Source: Clostridiales bacterium (lineage in GTDB: Bacteria; Bacillota; Clostridia; Saccharofermentanales; Saccharofermentanaceae). From it: DNA of 64,000 nucleotides. Position 1 is the first letter of the stretch, and each line of letters starts with the position of its first letter. The position numbers and the translations under genes were made by a program. This document shows positions 32,611-40,771 of this stretch, one piece after another. The notes beneath the pieces are model-generated. The model searched no databases, was not told the origin of the DNA, and saw nothing but the letters and a program-made list of their open reading frames with translations. The stretch is from NCBI GenBank assembly GCA_017554745.1, contig JAFZHS010000019.1:62001-126000 (forward strand). The letters are read 5' to 3'.

Positions 32611-33281
32611 TTGATGACCTCCAGAGAATAGCCAGCGCCTCTTATGGTCTTGATCTCGACGTCTGCATCTAATGACTTAAGCTTTTTTCTGACGAATCCT
32701 ATGTGTGTCCAGACGACGTCGATATAAGATTCTGAGTCGAGCCCCCAGATCTTCTCCATCAGGTGCTCGGTAGAGAAGACGAAGCCGGGGTGGAGTATGA
32801 AGAGCTCTAAGAGCTGATATTCTTTATTGGTGAGAGACACGGACTTGTCGCCGACGCGCATTTCGTATTTATTGCTGTCGAGGACAACGTTGCCGATGGA
32901 CTTTACCGAGTCGGAATATACTTCGCTTCTTCTGCCTAAGGCTTTTACTCTCGCGATGAGTTCGGCAGAAGCGAATGGCTTGGCGAGATAGTCGTCTGCG
33001 CCCGCGTCAAGGCCTGCCACTCTGTCTTCGAGTTCGGCCTTGGAGGTGAGCATAAGGACGGGTGTCTTTATGTTGTTTTCGCGGATCTTGGAAAGGACTT
33101 CGAGGCCGTTCATTCCGGGCATCATGATATCGAGCACGATGACCTCGTAAGGCCCTGCCTGGATGTAGCTCCACGCGTCGTTGCCGTTGTGGACGATGTC
33201 AACGGAGAACTTGGATTTCTCCAAGATCAGCTTGAGTGCTTTTGCTGTCGAGATCTCGTCTTCCGCGATAAGTATTTTCAT
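32607..33281 (-). CDS. OmpR-family response regulator
   Basis: 224 residues. The receiver domain has the acidic pocket in IAEDE, Asp51 in VIVLDIMMPGM as the phosphate acceptor, Thr/Ser in PVLMLTS and Lys in YLAKPF. The C-terminal winged helix (residues 125-224) contains LTNKEYQLLELFI and the recognition helix region IDVVWTHIGFVRKKL. It partners with the histidine kinase whose gene overlaps its end by four bases. CCTGAAA / TTTCAGG upstream (33320-33344) is a candidate autoregulatory site. Target genes are unknown. Confidence 0.92.
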   Translation of the reverse strand: MKILIAEDEISTAKALKLILEKSKFSVDIVHNGNDAWSYIQAGPYEVIVLDIMMPGMNGLEVLSKIRENNIKTPVLMLTSKAELEDRVAGLDAGADDYLAKPFASAELIARVKALGRRSEVYSDSVKSIGNVVLDSNKYEMRVGDKSVSLTNKEYQLLELFILHPGFVFSTEHLMEKIWGLDSESYIDVVWTHIGFVRKKLKSLDADVEIKTIRGAGYSLEVIK

Positions 33282-33319
33282 GATGCCGGTCTCCTTTTGA
33301 AGACAGTCTAAAGGCCTTT

Positions 33320-33344
33320 CCTGAAACCGAGTTGAAATTTCAGG
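33320..33344. promoter_or_regulatory. Inverted repeat upstream of the response regulator
   Basis: CCTGAAA (33320-33326) and TTTCAGG (33338-33344) are perfect inverse copies 11 bases apart. They sit about 40-60 bases before the response regulator start, near a -10 like TATAAT (minus strand) around 33357. It could be an operator for the regulator or a leader hairpin. Confidence 0.45.
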
Positions 33345-33388
33345 ATGCTCTAATTATATAGCATCATAACAGCCGTGCGGAGGAACGC

Positions 33389-33961
33389 TTAATAATCTTC
33401 TACCCATTCCGTCATCGGATATGTTACGAATTCGTTTTCCACTTCGCTCCATTTATCCTTCTTGGCATTGTAATGCTGGCGGTAGTAATCGGCGCATTCT
33501 CCGCCCCACTGGACGGCTTCGATCTCGCCTTCTTCGAGGTCTATCGTGTAGTCGAAGCCCAGATCAAAATAGAAGCCGGTGATATCTTTGGCGTCATCCT
33601 TGTCCATCTTAAAGCTGATGATCAGCTGGTTACCTTTTTCTTCCACATCGACCTTTTTCATGCGGGGTTCGTATGAATCTTCATCTTCGATATAAACCCT
33701 GATTCTGCTGTAAGAACCAAACTCGCCTTCCTTTTTCACATAATACAAACCGTCCGGTCTGTTCTTCTTGCTGATGTAATCCGTATTGAAGACTATGTGA
33801 AGCTGGTCATCTTTATAGTAGTAGCCTTCCAGGCCGAGCATGTTGTCGGGATCACAGGAGTACAGCCAGCTCTTTTTGGAGATTTTTGAGCATCCTGCGA
33901 AAAGCGATACCGCCATTACCGCCATCAACACACAAACTAATAATCTTTTGCACTTGTTCAT
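33389..33961 (-). CDS. Lipoprotein of unknown function
   Basis: About 190 residues from ATG 33961. An in-frame GTG three codons upstream is disfavoured because AAGGAGC would sit only two bases from it, while it is about ten from the ATG. Signal peptide with lipobox FAGC at Cys24. The mature part is acidic and Tyr-rich (YSCDPDNMLGLEGYYYKDD), with DAKDITGFYFDLGFDYTIDL. The family is not recognised. It lies 15 bases after a GNAT gene and precedes the two-component operon on the same strand. Confidence 0.65.
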   Translation of the reverse strand: MNKCKRLLVCVLMAVMAVSLFAGCSKISKKSWLYSCDPDNMLGLEGYYYKDDQLHIVFNTDYISKKNRPDGLYYVKKEGEFGSYSRIRVYIEDEDSYEPRMKKVDVEEKGNQLIISFKMDKDDAKDITGFYFDLGFDYTIDLEEGEIEAVQWGGECADYYRQHYNAKKDKWSEVENEFVTYPMTEWVEDY

Positions 33962-33976
33962 TTGTTCCACGCTCCT

Positions 33977-34414
33977 TTATGAAGGACTGTTCTCATTGAT
34001 GAACCACTGGTGCATTCCGGGGCCGAAATCGTCATTAGGTCTTACGACAAATCCGAACTTTTTGTAGAATTCTTCTTTGCCTTTTGCAGAACACAGAGAC
34101 ACCATGAAGCGGTAGCCGGGTTTGAGCTGTGCGCGGATAAAGTCCATGACGTTCTCCATCAGGACGCGGCCTAAGCCCTGTCCCTGATACTCCGGCATGA
34201 CTATGATGTCTGCAATGTACATGACGTAACCGTGGTCCCAGATCACTCTGCCGAGTCCTACCGGTGCACCGCCGTCTCTGATGCACCAGATGTAAGAATT
34301 TTCGAGGCCTGCCTGAGCTTCTTCGAGCGGGAAAAGTCCCCAGCCGACAGCTTCACGCATCTTCATGTATTCTTCAGGCAATATGGTCTTTGTGATCTCG
34401 TAGTTCTTGTTCAT
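33977..34414 (-). CDS. GNAT acetyltransferase
   Basis: 145 residues. GNAT motif A is DIIVMPEYQGQGLGRVLMENV (residues 68-88), with the acetyl-CoA loop Q-G-Q-G-L-G; the motif B end, FYKKFGFVVRPND, and a C-terminal GPGMHQWF follow. This is a typical small-molecule N-acetyltransferase; the substrate is not readable. ATG 34414 follows AGAGGACTG. It lies 27 bases after the beta-lactamase-fold gene on the same strand, so they may be co-transcribed. Confidence 0.85.
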   Translation of the reverse strand: MNKNYEITKTILPEEYMKMREAVGWGLFPLEEAQAGLENSYIWCIRDGGAPVGLGRVIWDHGYVMYIADIIVMPEYQGQGLGRVLMENVMDFIRAQLKPGYRFMVSLCSAKGKEEFYKKFGFVVRPNDDFGPGMHQWFINENSPS

Positions 34415-34441
34415 AACAGTCCTCTTTGTATTAGGGTGTTA

Positions 34442-36298
34442 TTACACTCCCCATATATTTAACAGTTCAAGCGAGAGAATTGTTGCAATCGATACGCCGT
34501 TGCCGATAACGCTCAGGGCATATTTGAGCCTCAAGAATCCTTCCGTATCCTTCTTGATAAGGCCCATGCCTGACATGATGAAGCTTATCGAGAATATGAT
34601 GAAGCAGACCGCTTCGATGGCGAAGACGATATATCCTTGTGTATGTGTCAGACCGTACTGCTCGGTATATTTGCTGGCGAGCAGGATAAGCGGCAGGAGG
34701 CACGCGACTCTGCAAATCTGCGATAAGGCTACGAAAAGCGAGCCCGAATAGCTGATGTGCTTTTTGGTAAGGAGGCTGATCGCCCTGTAGAACAGCATGA
34801 ATACGCCGGCGACAGATATTACGGCCATCACGACGAGCAGATAGAGAGATATCTTCAGAGAGTTCTCACTGGCAAAGCTCTGCGCGCCCAGCGTAATGAT
34901 AGTCGTGCCGTCGGAGGTCTTGTAAACATATGCCGGATAGGAGTTTTCCTCCTGTTTTAGGATGATCATGTTGTCCGACACTTGCGTTAAGGTGGCCATG
35001 CTCGTGACGGAGTATTCATTGTTGCCGTTATAGGTCAAAGGAAGCATGCTGAATAATCCCATTGCTTTGTAGATGCCGTGGCGTATGGATCTGCAGCCTG
35101 CATAGTAGCCCTTGAGCGCGCCCGGAGCAGTAACGCTTCCGGAGTATGAGGACAGGTCGTAAGATGCCATCTTGCCGAAGAGGAGCTCGGATACTGCGGG
35201 CCATCCGCCTGCGGTCATGTAGACGGTGCCAAGACCGGTTTCCCTGTCGAAGACGAGGTCTGAAGAGCAGCCGTTGGTGCCGCCGTTGTGGCCGATAAGA
35301 GAAGCGTTCTCGCGTTCTTCTGCCCATAAGCCGTGGCAGCCGACGACGATGTCTGTGTCGCCTAAGTAAAGAGAAGGCGAGAGCAGCAGTTCTCTGGTCT
35401 CAGGTTTCTCAAAAAGAGGATTGTCGTCTCTGACAAAGCTCTGCGCGAAGATCGCGAGATCCTCGATAGTACCCGTTGCGGCGCCCGCAGGATAGAGATT
35501 GATGTAGATGAGCTGGTGGCCGTTGGAGTTCCATGTCGACCCGTCGTACGAATAGGAAACGAGCTCTTTGCGCTTTTCCTGTACCCAGGCGTTGTCGCTG
35601 TGGTCAGGAAGTATCGACGTGTGTTCCATTCCCAGGGGCTCGAAAATATTCTCGTGGACATAGTCTGCAAAGGGCTGTCCCGTAATGCGTTCGACGATAT
35701 ATCCTGCAAGTGCGGCACCCCAGTTAGAGTAAGAGCACACTTCGCCCGGACGGTAGATCTGAGGGGGTTCTGTCTGGGCAAGAGCCTCTTCCAAAGATAC
35801 GATCTGCTCCGGATCGGCAGTCTGCATGGCCCAGGTGCCTTCACCCCAGCCTGCGTTGTGATTCATGAGATTTAACATTGTTATAGGATCATCGTATTTG
35901 AGGTTTTTAAGAAAGCCCTCGGGAAGGTATGTGCGGATGTCTGCATTCAGGTCGATCCTGCCCTGCTCGTAGAGCTGCATGACGCTGACCCACACGGTGA
36001 GCTTGGTGACGCTGCCCCATTCATAGACCGAATCGGTCGTGGCAGCTATATTGTTTTCCTTGTCGGCAAATCCGAAAGCGCCCTGATATATGATCCCGTC
36101 ACCGTCGAAGACAGCGGTTACAAACGATGAATAATCGGAGGGGTTTTCCGAAGCCCAGTTCTCTATGGTGCTTCCGATATTATCGTAGGCGATACCTGTG
36201 GGCGTTGACTTATTCTCTTCGGCAAAAACTGCCGTACCGGTCATGAGGACGGTTATTGCGCAGACTGCGCATGCTACCGGTTTTAAAACCTTCTTCAT
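34442..36298 (-). CDS. Secreted serine beta-lactamase-like protein with C-terminal membrane domain
   Basis: 618 residues with a signal peptide. The class C beta-lactamase/DD-peptidase fold shows all three motifs: Ser96-x-x-Lys99 in GSVTK, Tyr190-Ser-Asn192 in YSNWG and His337-Asn-Gly in HNGG in place of KTG. Four membrane segments occupy about residues 480-618. This is the Pbp4*/FmtA-like group, which may hydrolyse D-amino-acid peptides or esters in the wall and is not usually a resistance enzyme. Promoter: TTGTCG and TAGAAT with a 17-base spacer upstream on the minus strand. Confidence 0.85.
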   Translation of the reverse strand: MKKVLKPVACAVCAITVLMTGTAVFAEENKSTPTGIAYDNIGSTIENWASENPSDYSSFVTAVFDGDGIIYQGAFGFADKENNIAATTDSVYEWGSVTKLTVWVSVMQLYEQGRIDLNADIRTYLPEGFLKNLKYDDPITMLNLMNHNAGWGEGTWAMQTADPEQIVSLEEALAQTEPPQIYRPGEVCSYSNWGAALAGYIVERITGQPFADYVHENIFEPLGMEHTSILPDHSDNAWVQEKRKELVSYSYDGSTWNSNGHQLIYINLYPAGAATGTIEDLAIFAQSFVRDDNPLFEKPETRELLLSPSLYLGDTDIVVGCHGLWAEERENASLIGHNGGTNGCSSDLVFDRETGLGTVYMTAGGWPAVSELLFGKMASYDLSSYSGSVTAPGALKGYYAGCRSIRHGIYKAMGLFSMLPLTYNGNNEYSVTSMATLTQVSDNMIILKQEENSYPAYVYKTSDGTTIITLGAQSFASENSLKISLYLLVVMAVISVAGVFMLFYRAISLLTKKHISYSGSLFVALSQICRVACLLPLILLASKYTEQYGLTHTQGYIVFAIEAVCFIIFSISFIMSGMGLIKKDTEGFLRLKYALSVIGNGVSIATILSLELLNIWGV

Positions 36299-36328
36299 AG
36301 AAATACCTCTATCGCTATATTCACAACG

Positions 36329-36357
36329 ATTCTATCAATTTGAGGCCCAATCGACAA
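36329..36357 (-). promoter_or_regulatory. Promoter of the beta-lactamase-fold gene
   Basis: On the minus strand TTGTCG (36352-36357) and TAGAAT (36329-36334) with a 17-base spacer, starting about 30 bases before the start codon. Confidence 0.55.
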
Positions 36358-36389
36358 ACGTTGATACTTCTTTATTAACATTCGCTTCA

Positions 36390-36417
36390 TTCAAAAGTCA
36401 TAAAAGGACTTTATAAT
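36390..36417 (+). promoter_or_regulatory. Promoter of the GGDEF protein gene
   Basis: TTCAAA (36390-36395) and TATAAT (36412-36417) with a 16-base spacer, giving a leader of about 50 bases before ATG 36474. It is divergent from the promoter of the beta-lactamase-fold gene. Confidence 0.5.
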
Positions 36418-36473
36418 CTAAACTAAGATGCAGGGTGGGCGCTACATTTTCGTTTGGTGATAAGGGAACGAAC

Positions 36474-38408
36474 ATGAAGAAGATCGCAGTATTTACATCT
36501 CATGTATACGAGCCGATGTGCAGCAAGACGCAGAAGGGCATCAATGATGCTGCGTTGGACTGCGGCATTAAGGTAATATATTTCGCCAGCTTCAGTGATT
36601 CGTACAGCGGCAGGAACTACGATGAGTATACGAAGTATGACCAGGGCGATAACGTCTCATTCGACATTCCCGACATCGATGATTTCGACGGCGTGATCAA
36701 GATCAGTACTTATTTCAGCCCGTCGGTCAAAAACCACCTCGAGCAGATCCTTCTGAAGACAAACAAGCCGGTCATCAACATCGGTGCTGCTTATGACCCC
36801 AAGTTCATGAACATCGTCTGCGACGACACGCATTCGTTCAGTGAGATCGTGGACCACGTTATAGAAGTCCACGGCTGCAAAGATATTTATCATCTGGCAG
36901 GCATTCCCGAGAAGCCGTTCTCACAGGAAAGACTGGAAGCTTATAAGAGCTCACTCATCGCGCACGGTATCGAATACGATGAGAATAAGGTCTTTTACGG
37001 CAACCTCTGGCGCGACTGCGGTGAAGATGCTCTTAATTACATTCTCGGGAACTGCAAAAAAGAAGGAAAGGAATATCCTGATGCCGTTGTCTGCGCTAAC
37101 GATTACAGCGCAATAGGACTTCTTGTCGCATGCAGGGAAAGAGGTATCAGAGTACCTGAGGACATGATCGTAACGGGCTTTGACGGTGTCGATGATGCAG
37201 TCAACGGATACCCTACTTTGACGACATCAAGACAGCCTTTCTACAATTCCGGTTATTCCGCAGTGCTGGCTCTCAATGAGATCTTCGAGGGCAAAGAGAT
37301 CCCTAAGACCATAAGGATCATGGCCGAGTTTATGGCCAACCAGTCCTGCGGATGCAAGCCCAAGACGGCCGATGACATCCAGGACTTCAGAAATATCTAT
37401 CTTAAGAGGATCAGGAATACCACTGACATCTCGCAGTCTACGACAAACCTGATGCTCAGTGTGGCAAATGCGGAGACTCTGCCGGAGTTTTTCGATGCGG
37501 TCAAGAGAAACGCGAAATGGAATTCAGGCTTCAAGGACATGCTCCTTTGCCTTGCGCCCGGCTGGGACCAGCAGAGGATCGTAGGCGATGATTTCGCGAA
37601 GACTGATGAAGACATGACGATCGTTACCGGTTACAGAGGTGACGAGGATGTCGAGGTCAGGACTTTCCGCAAGAAGGACATCCTTCCCAAAGACATGCTC
37701 GAAGATCCGAATCCTTACTACATCTTCACGATTCACCATCTGCAGTACTACATGGGTTACCTCATCGTATCACCCAATATCGATATGCATGAGCAGGAAG
37801 CGCAGCAGTCATGGCTCGTTGACCTCGGCATGATCTTTGAGAACCGCCGTATCCAAAGAGATCTCCAGTCGACCGTAAAGCGCCTGGAATTCCTTTACAG
37901 CAGGGATATGCTCACCGGTCTTTACAACAGACACGGCGTCGAAAAGTTCTTCACCAAATATCTTGACGAGTGCTGTAAAAACGGCACCGGTCTTGCGGTC
38001 ATGGTCTTTGACATGGATGACTTGAAGCTTATTAACGATAACTACGGTCACTATGAAGGCGACTACAGCATCAAGGCGATAGCATCCGCTCTGCAGGCCG
38101 CATCCGAAGATGACGAGATGTGCACGAGGTCAGGCGGAGACGAGTTTGTGGTCCTCGCCAAGAATTACGACCATGACAGGGCAAGGGTCTTCATAAACAA
38201 TGTAAGGGATTATATCTCAGCCAAGATAAGAAGCGAGAACAAGCATTACGATGTCGTCGTAAGCGCCGGTGTCTATATTGCCGATCCGTCAAAGCTTACG
38301 AAGGACGACCGTTTTGACGATTACCAGTTATTCTCGCAGTATCTTAAGCTTGCCGACTCTGCGATGTACGACGAGAAGAGGCGGCATAAGAAGGATAAGG
38401 GCGCTTAA
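36474..38408 (+). CDS. LacI-type sugar-binding domain fused to a GGDEF diguanylate cyclase
   Basis: About 644 residues from ATG 36474 (AAGGGAAC ahead). Residues 1-300 are a periplasmic-binding/LacI effector domain without signal peptide or helix-turn-helix (IAVFTSHVYEPMCSKTQKGI, PDAVVCANDYSAIGLLVACR, VTGFDGVDDAVNGYP, then FMANQSCGCKP). A helical linker region follows, and a GGDEF domain at the C-terminus has an intact active site GGDEF at 554-558 and DMLTGLYNRHG. No RxxD inhibitory site is seen before it. The protein should be a soluble ligand-controlled c-di-GMP synthase. Its stop codon overlaps that of the convergent Rrf2 gene. Confidence 0.88.
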   Translation: MKKIAVFTSHVYEPMCSKTQKGINDAALDCGIKVIYFASFSDSYSGRNYDEYTKYDQGDNVSFDIPDIDDFDGVIKISTYFSPSVKNHLEQILLKTNKPVINIGAAYDPKFMNIVCDDTHSFSEIVDHVIEVHGCKDIYHLAGIPEKPFSQERLEAYKSSLIAHGIEYDENKVFYGNLWRDCGEDALNYILGNCKKEGKEYPDAVVCANDYSAIGLLVACRERGIRVPEDMIVTGFDGVDDAVNGYPTLTTSRQPFYNSGYSAVLALNEIFEGKEIPKTIRIMAEFMANQSCGCKPKTADDIQDFRNIYLKRIRNTTDISQSTTNLMLSVANAETLPEFFDAVKRNAKWNSGFKDMLLCLAPGWDQQRIVGDDFAKTDEDMTIVTGYRGDEDVEVRTFRKKDILPKDMLEDPNPYYIFTIHHLQYYMGYLIVSPNIDMHEQEAQQSWLVDLGMIFENRRIQRDLQSTVKRLEFLYSRDMLTGLYNRHGVEKFFTKYLDECCKNGTGLAVMVFDMDDLKLINDNYGHYEGDYSIKAIASALQAASEDDEMCTRSGGDEFVVLAKNYDHDRARVFINNVRDYISAKIRSENKHYDVVVSAGVYIADPSKLTKDDRFDDYQLFSQYLKLADSAMYDEKRRHKKDKGA

Positions 38409-38800
38409 AGAAGATCGCTCAGCTTTTTACCGTAGAAATAATCATGAACGATGCCGTCGAACTCTTTCCACATGGGAAGAGTCTCGCATTTTTTGCGCCT
38501 GGGGCAGTCGTAGCTTTTGTCTGCGAGGCATGCTACTGAAGAGATGGTGCCTTCCATAAGGGTAAGGATCTCTCCTACGGTGTATTTCTCGGGCTTTTTG
38601 ACGAGCTTGTAGCCGCCGCCTTTACCGCTCGAGCCTTTGACAAGGCCGCCTTCGACCATCTTTTTGACTATGATCTCCAGATACTTCTTGGAGATCTCCT
38701 GGCGGTCGGCGATATCCTTGAGCGGGACGTAAGTGCCGTTATCGTTCTTGGCCAGATCTATCATTACGCGCAAACCGTATCTTCCTTTAGTAGAGATCAT
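38405..38800 (-). CDS. Rrf2-family regulator (IscR/CymR-like)
   Basis: 131 residues. The N-terminal winged helix has GRYGLRVMIDLAKN, ISKKYLEIIVKKMVEGGLVKG and GKGGGYKL. Three cysteines, Cys91, Cys99 and Cys105 (ACLADKSYDCPRRKKC), match the Fe-S ligands of IscR-type members, so it may sense Fe-S status. In Bacillota CymR, the other candidate, these are absent. It is divergent from the cysteine desulfurase gene, and the shared gap holds a CCTATTGACATAGTAGG site. Its own minus-strand promoter (TTGATT, 18 bases, TATAAT near 38831) contains GCCTATTCGCCTATG, a related half-site. It most likely represses the sulfur genes downstream. Confidence 0.85.
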   Translation of the reverse strand: MISTKGRYGLRVMIDLAKNDNGTYVPLKDIADRQEISKKYLEIIVKKMVEGGLVKGSSGKGGGYKLVKKPEKYTVGEILTLMEGTISSVACLADKSYDCPRRKKCETLPMWKEFDGIVHDYFYGKKLSDLL

Positions 38801-38867
38801 GTCAGATTACCCCTTTTCGATGATTTACCCATTATATACATAGGCGAATAGGCAAATCAATAACTAA

Positions 38868-38902
38868 TTCCTATTGACATAGTAGGAAATAGGATTTAAG
38901 AT
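38868..38902 (+). promoter_or_regulatory. Rrf2-type operator and promoter before the cysteine desulfurase
   Basis: The palindromic site TTCCTATT-GACAT-AGTAGGAA (38868-38888) overlaps a promoter: TTGACA at 38874-38879, a 17-base spacer and TAAGAT at 38897-38902. A bound regulator would block the -35 region. Two near-identical sites lie at 40526 and 47464. Confidence 0.8.
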
Positions 38903-38938
38903 TGCGTTGTCATTTTTATGGAGCAAAGGAGAATCACC

Positions 38939-40123
38939 TTGATCTACGCAGATAATGCCGCAACCACCAGGATGAGCGACGCGGCCGTCAAAACACTTAC
39001 AAGCCTTTTGAGCGATACATACGGAAACCCCTCAAGCCTTTACGAATTCGGCCAGAAAGCCAAGGAAGTACTTGAGCAGGCAAGAAGAGACGTTGCAGAC
39101 GCCATCGGCGCCCAGCCTAACGAGATAATCTTCACTTCAGGCGGAAGCGAAGCCGACAACCAGGCTATTCTTTCGGCTGCAAAGATGGGAGAAGGCAGGG
39201 GCAAAAAGCACATCATCTCTACCGCTTTCGAGCACCACGCAGTGCTTCATACCCTTAATAAGTTAAAGAAAGAAGGTTTTGAAATAACCCTCTTAGATGT
39301 ACATGAGAACGGCCTGGTCACCGCCCGGCAGGTAGAGGAAGCGATCCGTGAGGATACGTGCCTCGTGACCATCATGTATGCCAATAACGAGATCGGTACC
39401 ATCCAGCCCATCCGTGAGATCGGCGAAGTTTGCAGAAAGCATAACGTTACTTTCCACACTGACGCCGTACAGGCTGTAGGCCATATCAGGGTAAACGTCG
39501 TTGACGACAACATCGACATGCTCTCTGCTTCAGGACACAAGTTCCACGGCCCCAAGGGCGTAGGATTCCTTTATGTTAAGAAAGGCATCAGGATCTTCAA
39601 TCTCATCGAAGGCGGCGCGCAGGAGAAGGGCAGGAGAGCAGGTACGGAGAATGTTCCCGGCATCGCTTCAATGGCCACGGCTCTTAAGGAATCAGTCGGA
39701 AATCTCGACGGATATAAGGCAAAGCTTCTTCCCATAAGAGACAGGATCATCAAGGGGATATCGGAGATCCCTCACTCCGCTCTCAACGGCGATGCAGTAT
39801 CGAGAGTACCCTCCAATATCAATTTCTGTTTTGAAGGTATCGAAGGCGAGTCACTGCTTCTGCTCCTTGACGACAAGGGTATTGCAGCTTCATCCGGAAG
39901 CGCATGCACGTCAGGATCCTTGGATCCCTCACATGTGCTCCTTGCCATAGGAAGAGTTCATGACGTAGCACACGGTTCGCTCCGTCTGAGCATCGGCGAA
40001 GACATCACGGAGGAAGATGCGGATTACATCGTTAAGTCCGTAAAAGAAGTGGTTGAGTATCTGCGCGGATTCTCACCCGTATGGCGAGACCTGGTCAACG
40101 GCAAGAAAGATTTCATCTTATAA
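38939..40123 (+). CDS. Cysteine desulfurase (NifS/IscS-like)
   Basis: 394 residues from TTG 38939, where AAAGGAG lies seven bases ahead and the product begins MIYADNAATT as usual; an in-frame ATG at 38918 contains the ribosome site itself. PLP-binding Lys201 in SGHKFHGPKG and the catalytic Cys323 in SSGSACTSGS are present, with the short class I loop. The enzyme takes sulfur from cysteine as a persulfide and gives it to the NifU-like scaffold encoded 12 bases downstream. It is controlled by the promoter/operator at 38868. Confidence 0.92.
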   Translation: MIYADNAATTRMSDAAVKTLTSLLSDTYGNPSSLYEFGQKAKEVLEQARRDVADAIGAQPNEIIFTSGGSEADNQAILSAAKMGEGRGKKHIISTAFEHHAVLHTLNKLKKEGFEITLLDVHENGLVTARQVEEAIREDTCLVTIMYANNEIGTIQPIREIGEVCRKHNVTFHTDAVQAVGHIRVNVVDDNIDMLSASGHKFHGPKGVGFLYVKKGIRIFNLIEGGAQEKGRRAGTENVPGIASMATALKESVGNLDGYKAKLLPIRDRIIKGISEIPHSALNGDAVSRVPSNINFCFEGIEGESLLLLLDDKGIAASSGSACTSGSLDPSHVLLAIGRVHDVAHGSLRLSIGEDITEEDADYIVKSVKEVVEYLRGFSPVWRDLVNGKKDFIL

Positions 40124-40135
40124 GGAGGCGCGAAA

Positions 40136-40516
40136 ATGGCTTTATACAGCGAGAAGGTAATGGATCATTTCAGAAATCCCAGAAACGTAGGTGTTATCGA
40201 GGATGCAGACGGTGTAGGTGAAGTCGGCAATGCCAAGTGCGGAGACATCATGAAGATGTATCTGAAGATCGATGATGATATCATCACGGACGTAAAGTTT
40301 GAGACATTCGGATGCGGAAGCGCCATCGCTTCAAGCTCCATGGCAACAGAGCTCATCAAGGGAAAGCCCGTATCAGAAGCAAGACAGCTTACGAACAAGG
40401 CCGTTGCAGAGGCTTTGGACGGCCTGCCGGACTACAAGATGCACTGCTCTGTACTTGCCCAGGAAGCAATCGAATCGGCTCTTAAAGATTACGAGAGCAA
40501 AAAGGATCAAAAGTAA
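40136..40516 (+). CDS. NifU-like Fe-S cluster scaffold protein
   Basis: 126 residues, ATG after AAGGAGG. IscU-type ligands are present: Cys35 with Asp37 in GNAKCGD, Cys60 in FGCGSAIASSS and Cys104 in MHCSVLAQE. Only the IscU domain is present, without the ferredoxin or NFU domains of full NifU. Fe-S clusters are assembled on it with sulfur from the desulfurase. The nifS-nifU pair in an Rrf2 regulon parallels the isc operons of anaerobes. The promoter of the next transcript begins right after the stop codon. Confidence 0.92.
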   Translation: MALYSEKVMDHFRNPRNVGVIEDADGVGEVGNAKCGDIMKMYLKIDDDIITDVKFETFGCGSAIASSSMATELIKGKPVSEARQLTNKAVAEALDGLPDYKMHCSVLAQEAIESALKDYESKKDQK

Positions 40517-40525
40517 TTTTATAAA

Positions 40526-40558
40526 CCTATTGACATAGTAGGTAATTGGGAATATAAT
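40526..40558 (+). promoter_or_regulatory. Second Rrf2-type operator and promoter
   Basis: CCTATTGACATAGTAGG at 40526-40542, with TTGACA (40530-40535), a 17-base spacer and a consensus TATAAT (40553-40558). Except for the -10 box it copies the site at 38868. It drives the leader peptide and the transsulfuration genes. Confidence 0.85.
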
Positions 40559-40600
40559 CACACCCAACATACAAAAAAACATCGAAAGGAGACAGTCTAT

Positions 40601-40681
40601 ATGAAGTTCATGTGTTGTTGTCGAATGTTGACCGCACGGGCAATGGAATATTGCTGTCTTAATATGATTCGATGTAGGTGA
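40601..40681 (+). CDS. Cysteine-rich leader peptide of the sulfur operon
   Basis: 26 residues, MKFMCCCRMLTARAMEYCCL then NMIRCR, with AAAGGAG ten bases before ATG. Six of 26 residues are cysteine, in runs of three and two. It is followed by an intrinsic terminator, then the transsulfuration genes. The second leader at 47531 shares M-C-C-(C)-R-M-L-x-x-R-A. The block CGGGC (40637-40641), fifteen bases past the Cys run, can pair with GCCCG of the terminator's 5' arm. Ribosome stalling at the Cys codons under cysteine shortage should therefore favour read-through. Cys-rich attenuation peptides are known in mycobacteria; this instance is inferred. Confidence 0.8.
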   Translation: MKFMCCCRMLTARAMEYCCLNMIRCR

Positions 40682-40705
40682 ATCGTATAAACTGCATTTT
40701 CTTAC

Positions 40706-40738
40706 GGCCCGGAGCTTTATTTAGCGCCGGGCCTTTTT
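40706..40738 (+). terminator. Attenuator after the first cysteine leader
   Basis: GGCCCGG (40706-40712) pairs with CCGGGCC (40727-40733), with extra GC pairs inside, then TTTTT. It lies 25 bases past the leader peptide stop and 34 bases before the next start codon. Confidence 0.85.
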
Positions 40739-40771
40739 ATTTCACAAAGCTTCAAAAGGAAGGAAAACAAA

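Noticed and set aside
34442..36298. Beta-lactam resistance gene
   Set aside because: The HNG motif and the C-terminal membrane domain point to the Pbp4*/FmtA-like esterase-peptidase group and not to a true resistance enzyme.
40560..40771. SAM (S-box) or cysteine T-box riboswitch before the sulfur operon
   Set aside because: No S-box core and no T-box GGTGG motif were found; the region is explained by the leader peptide and terminator.
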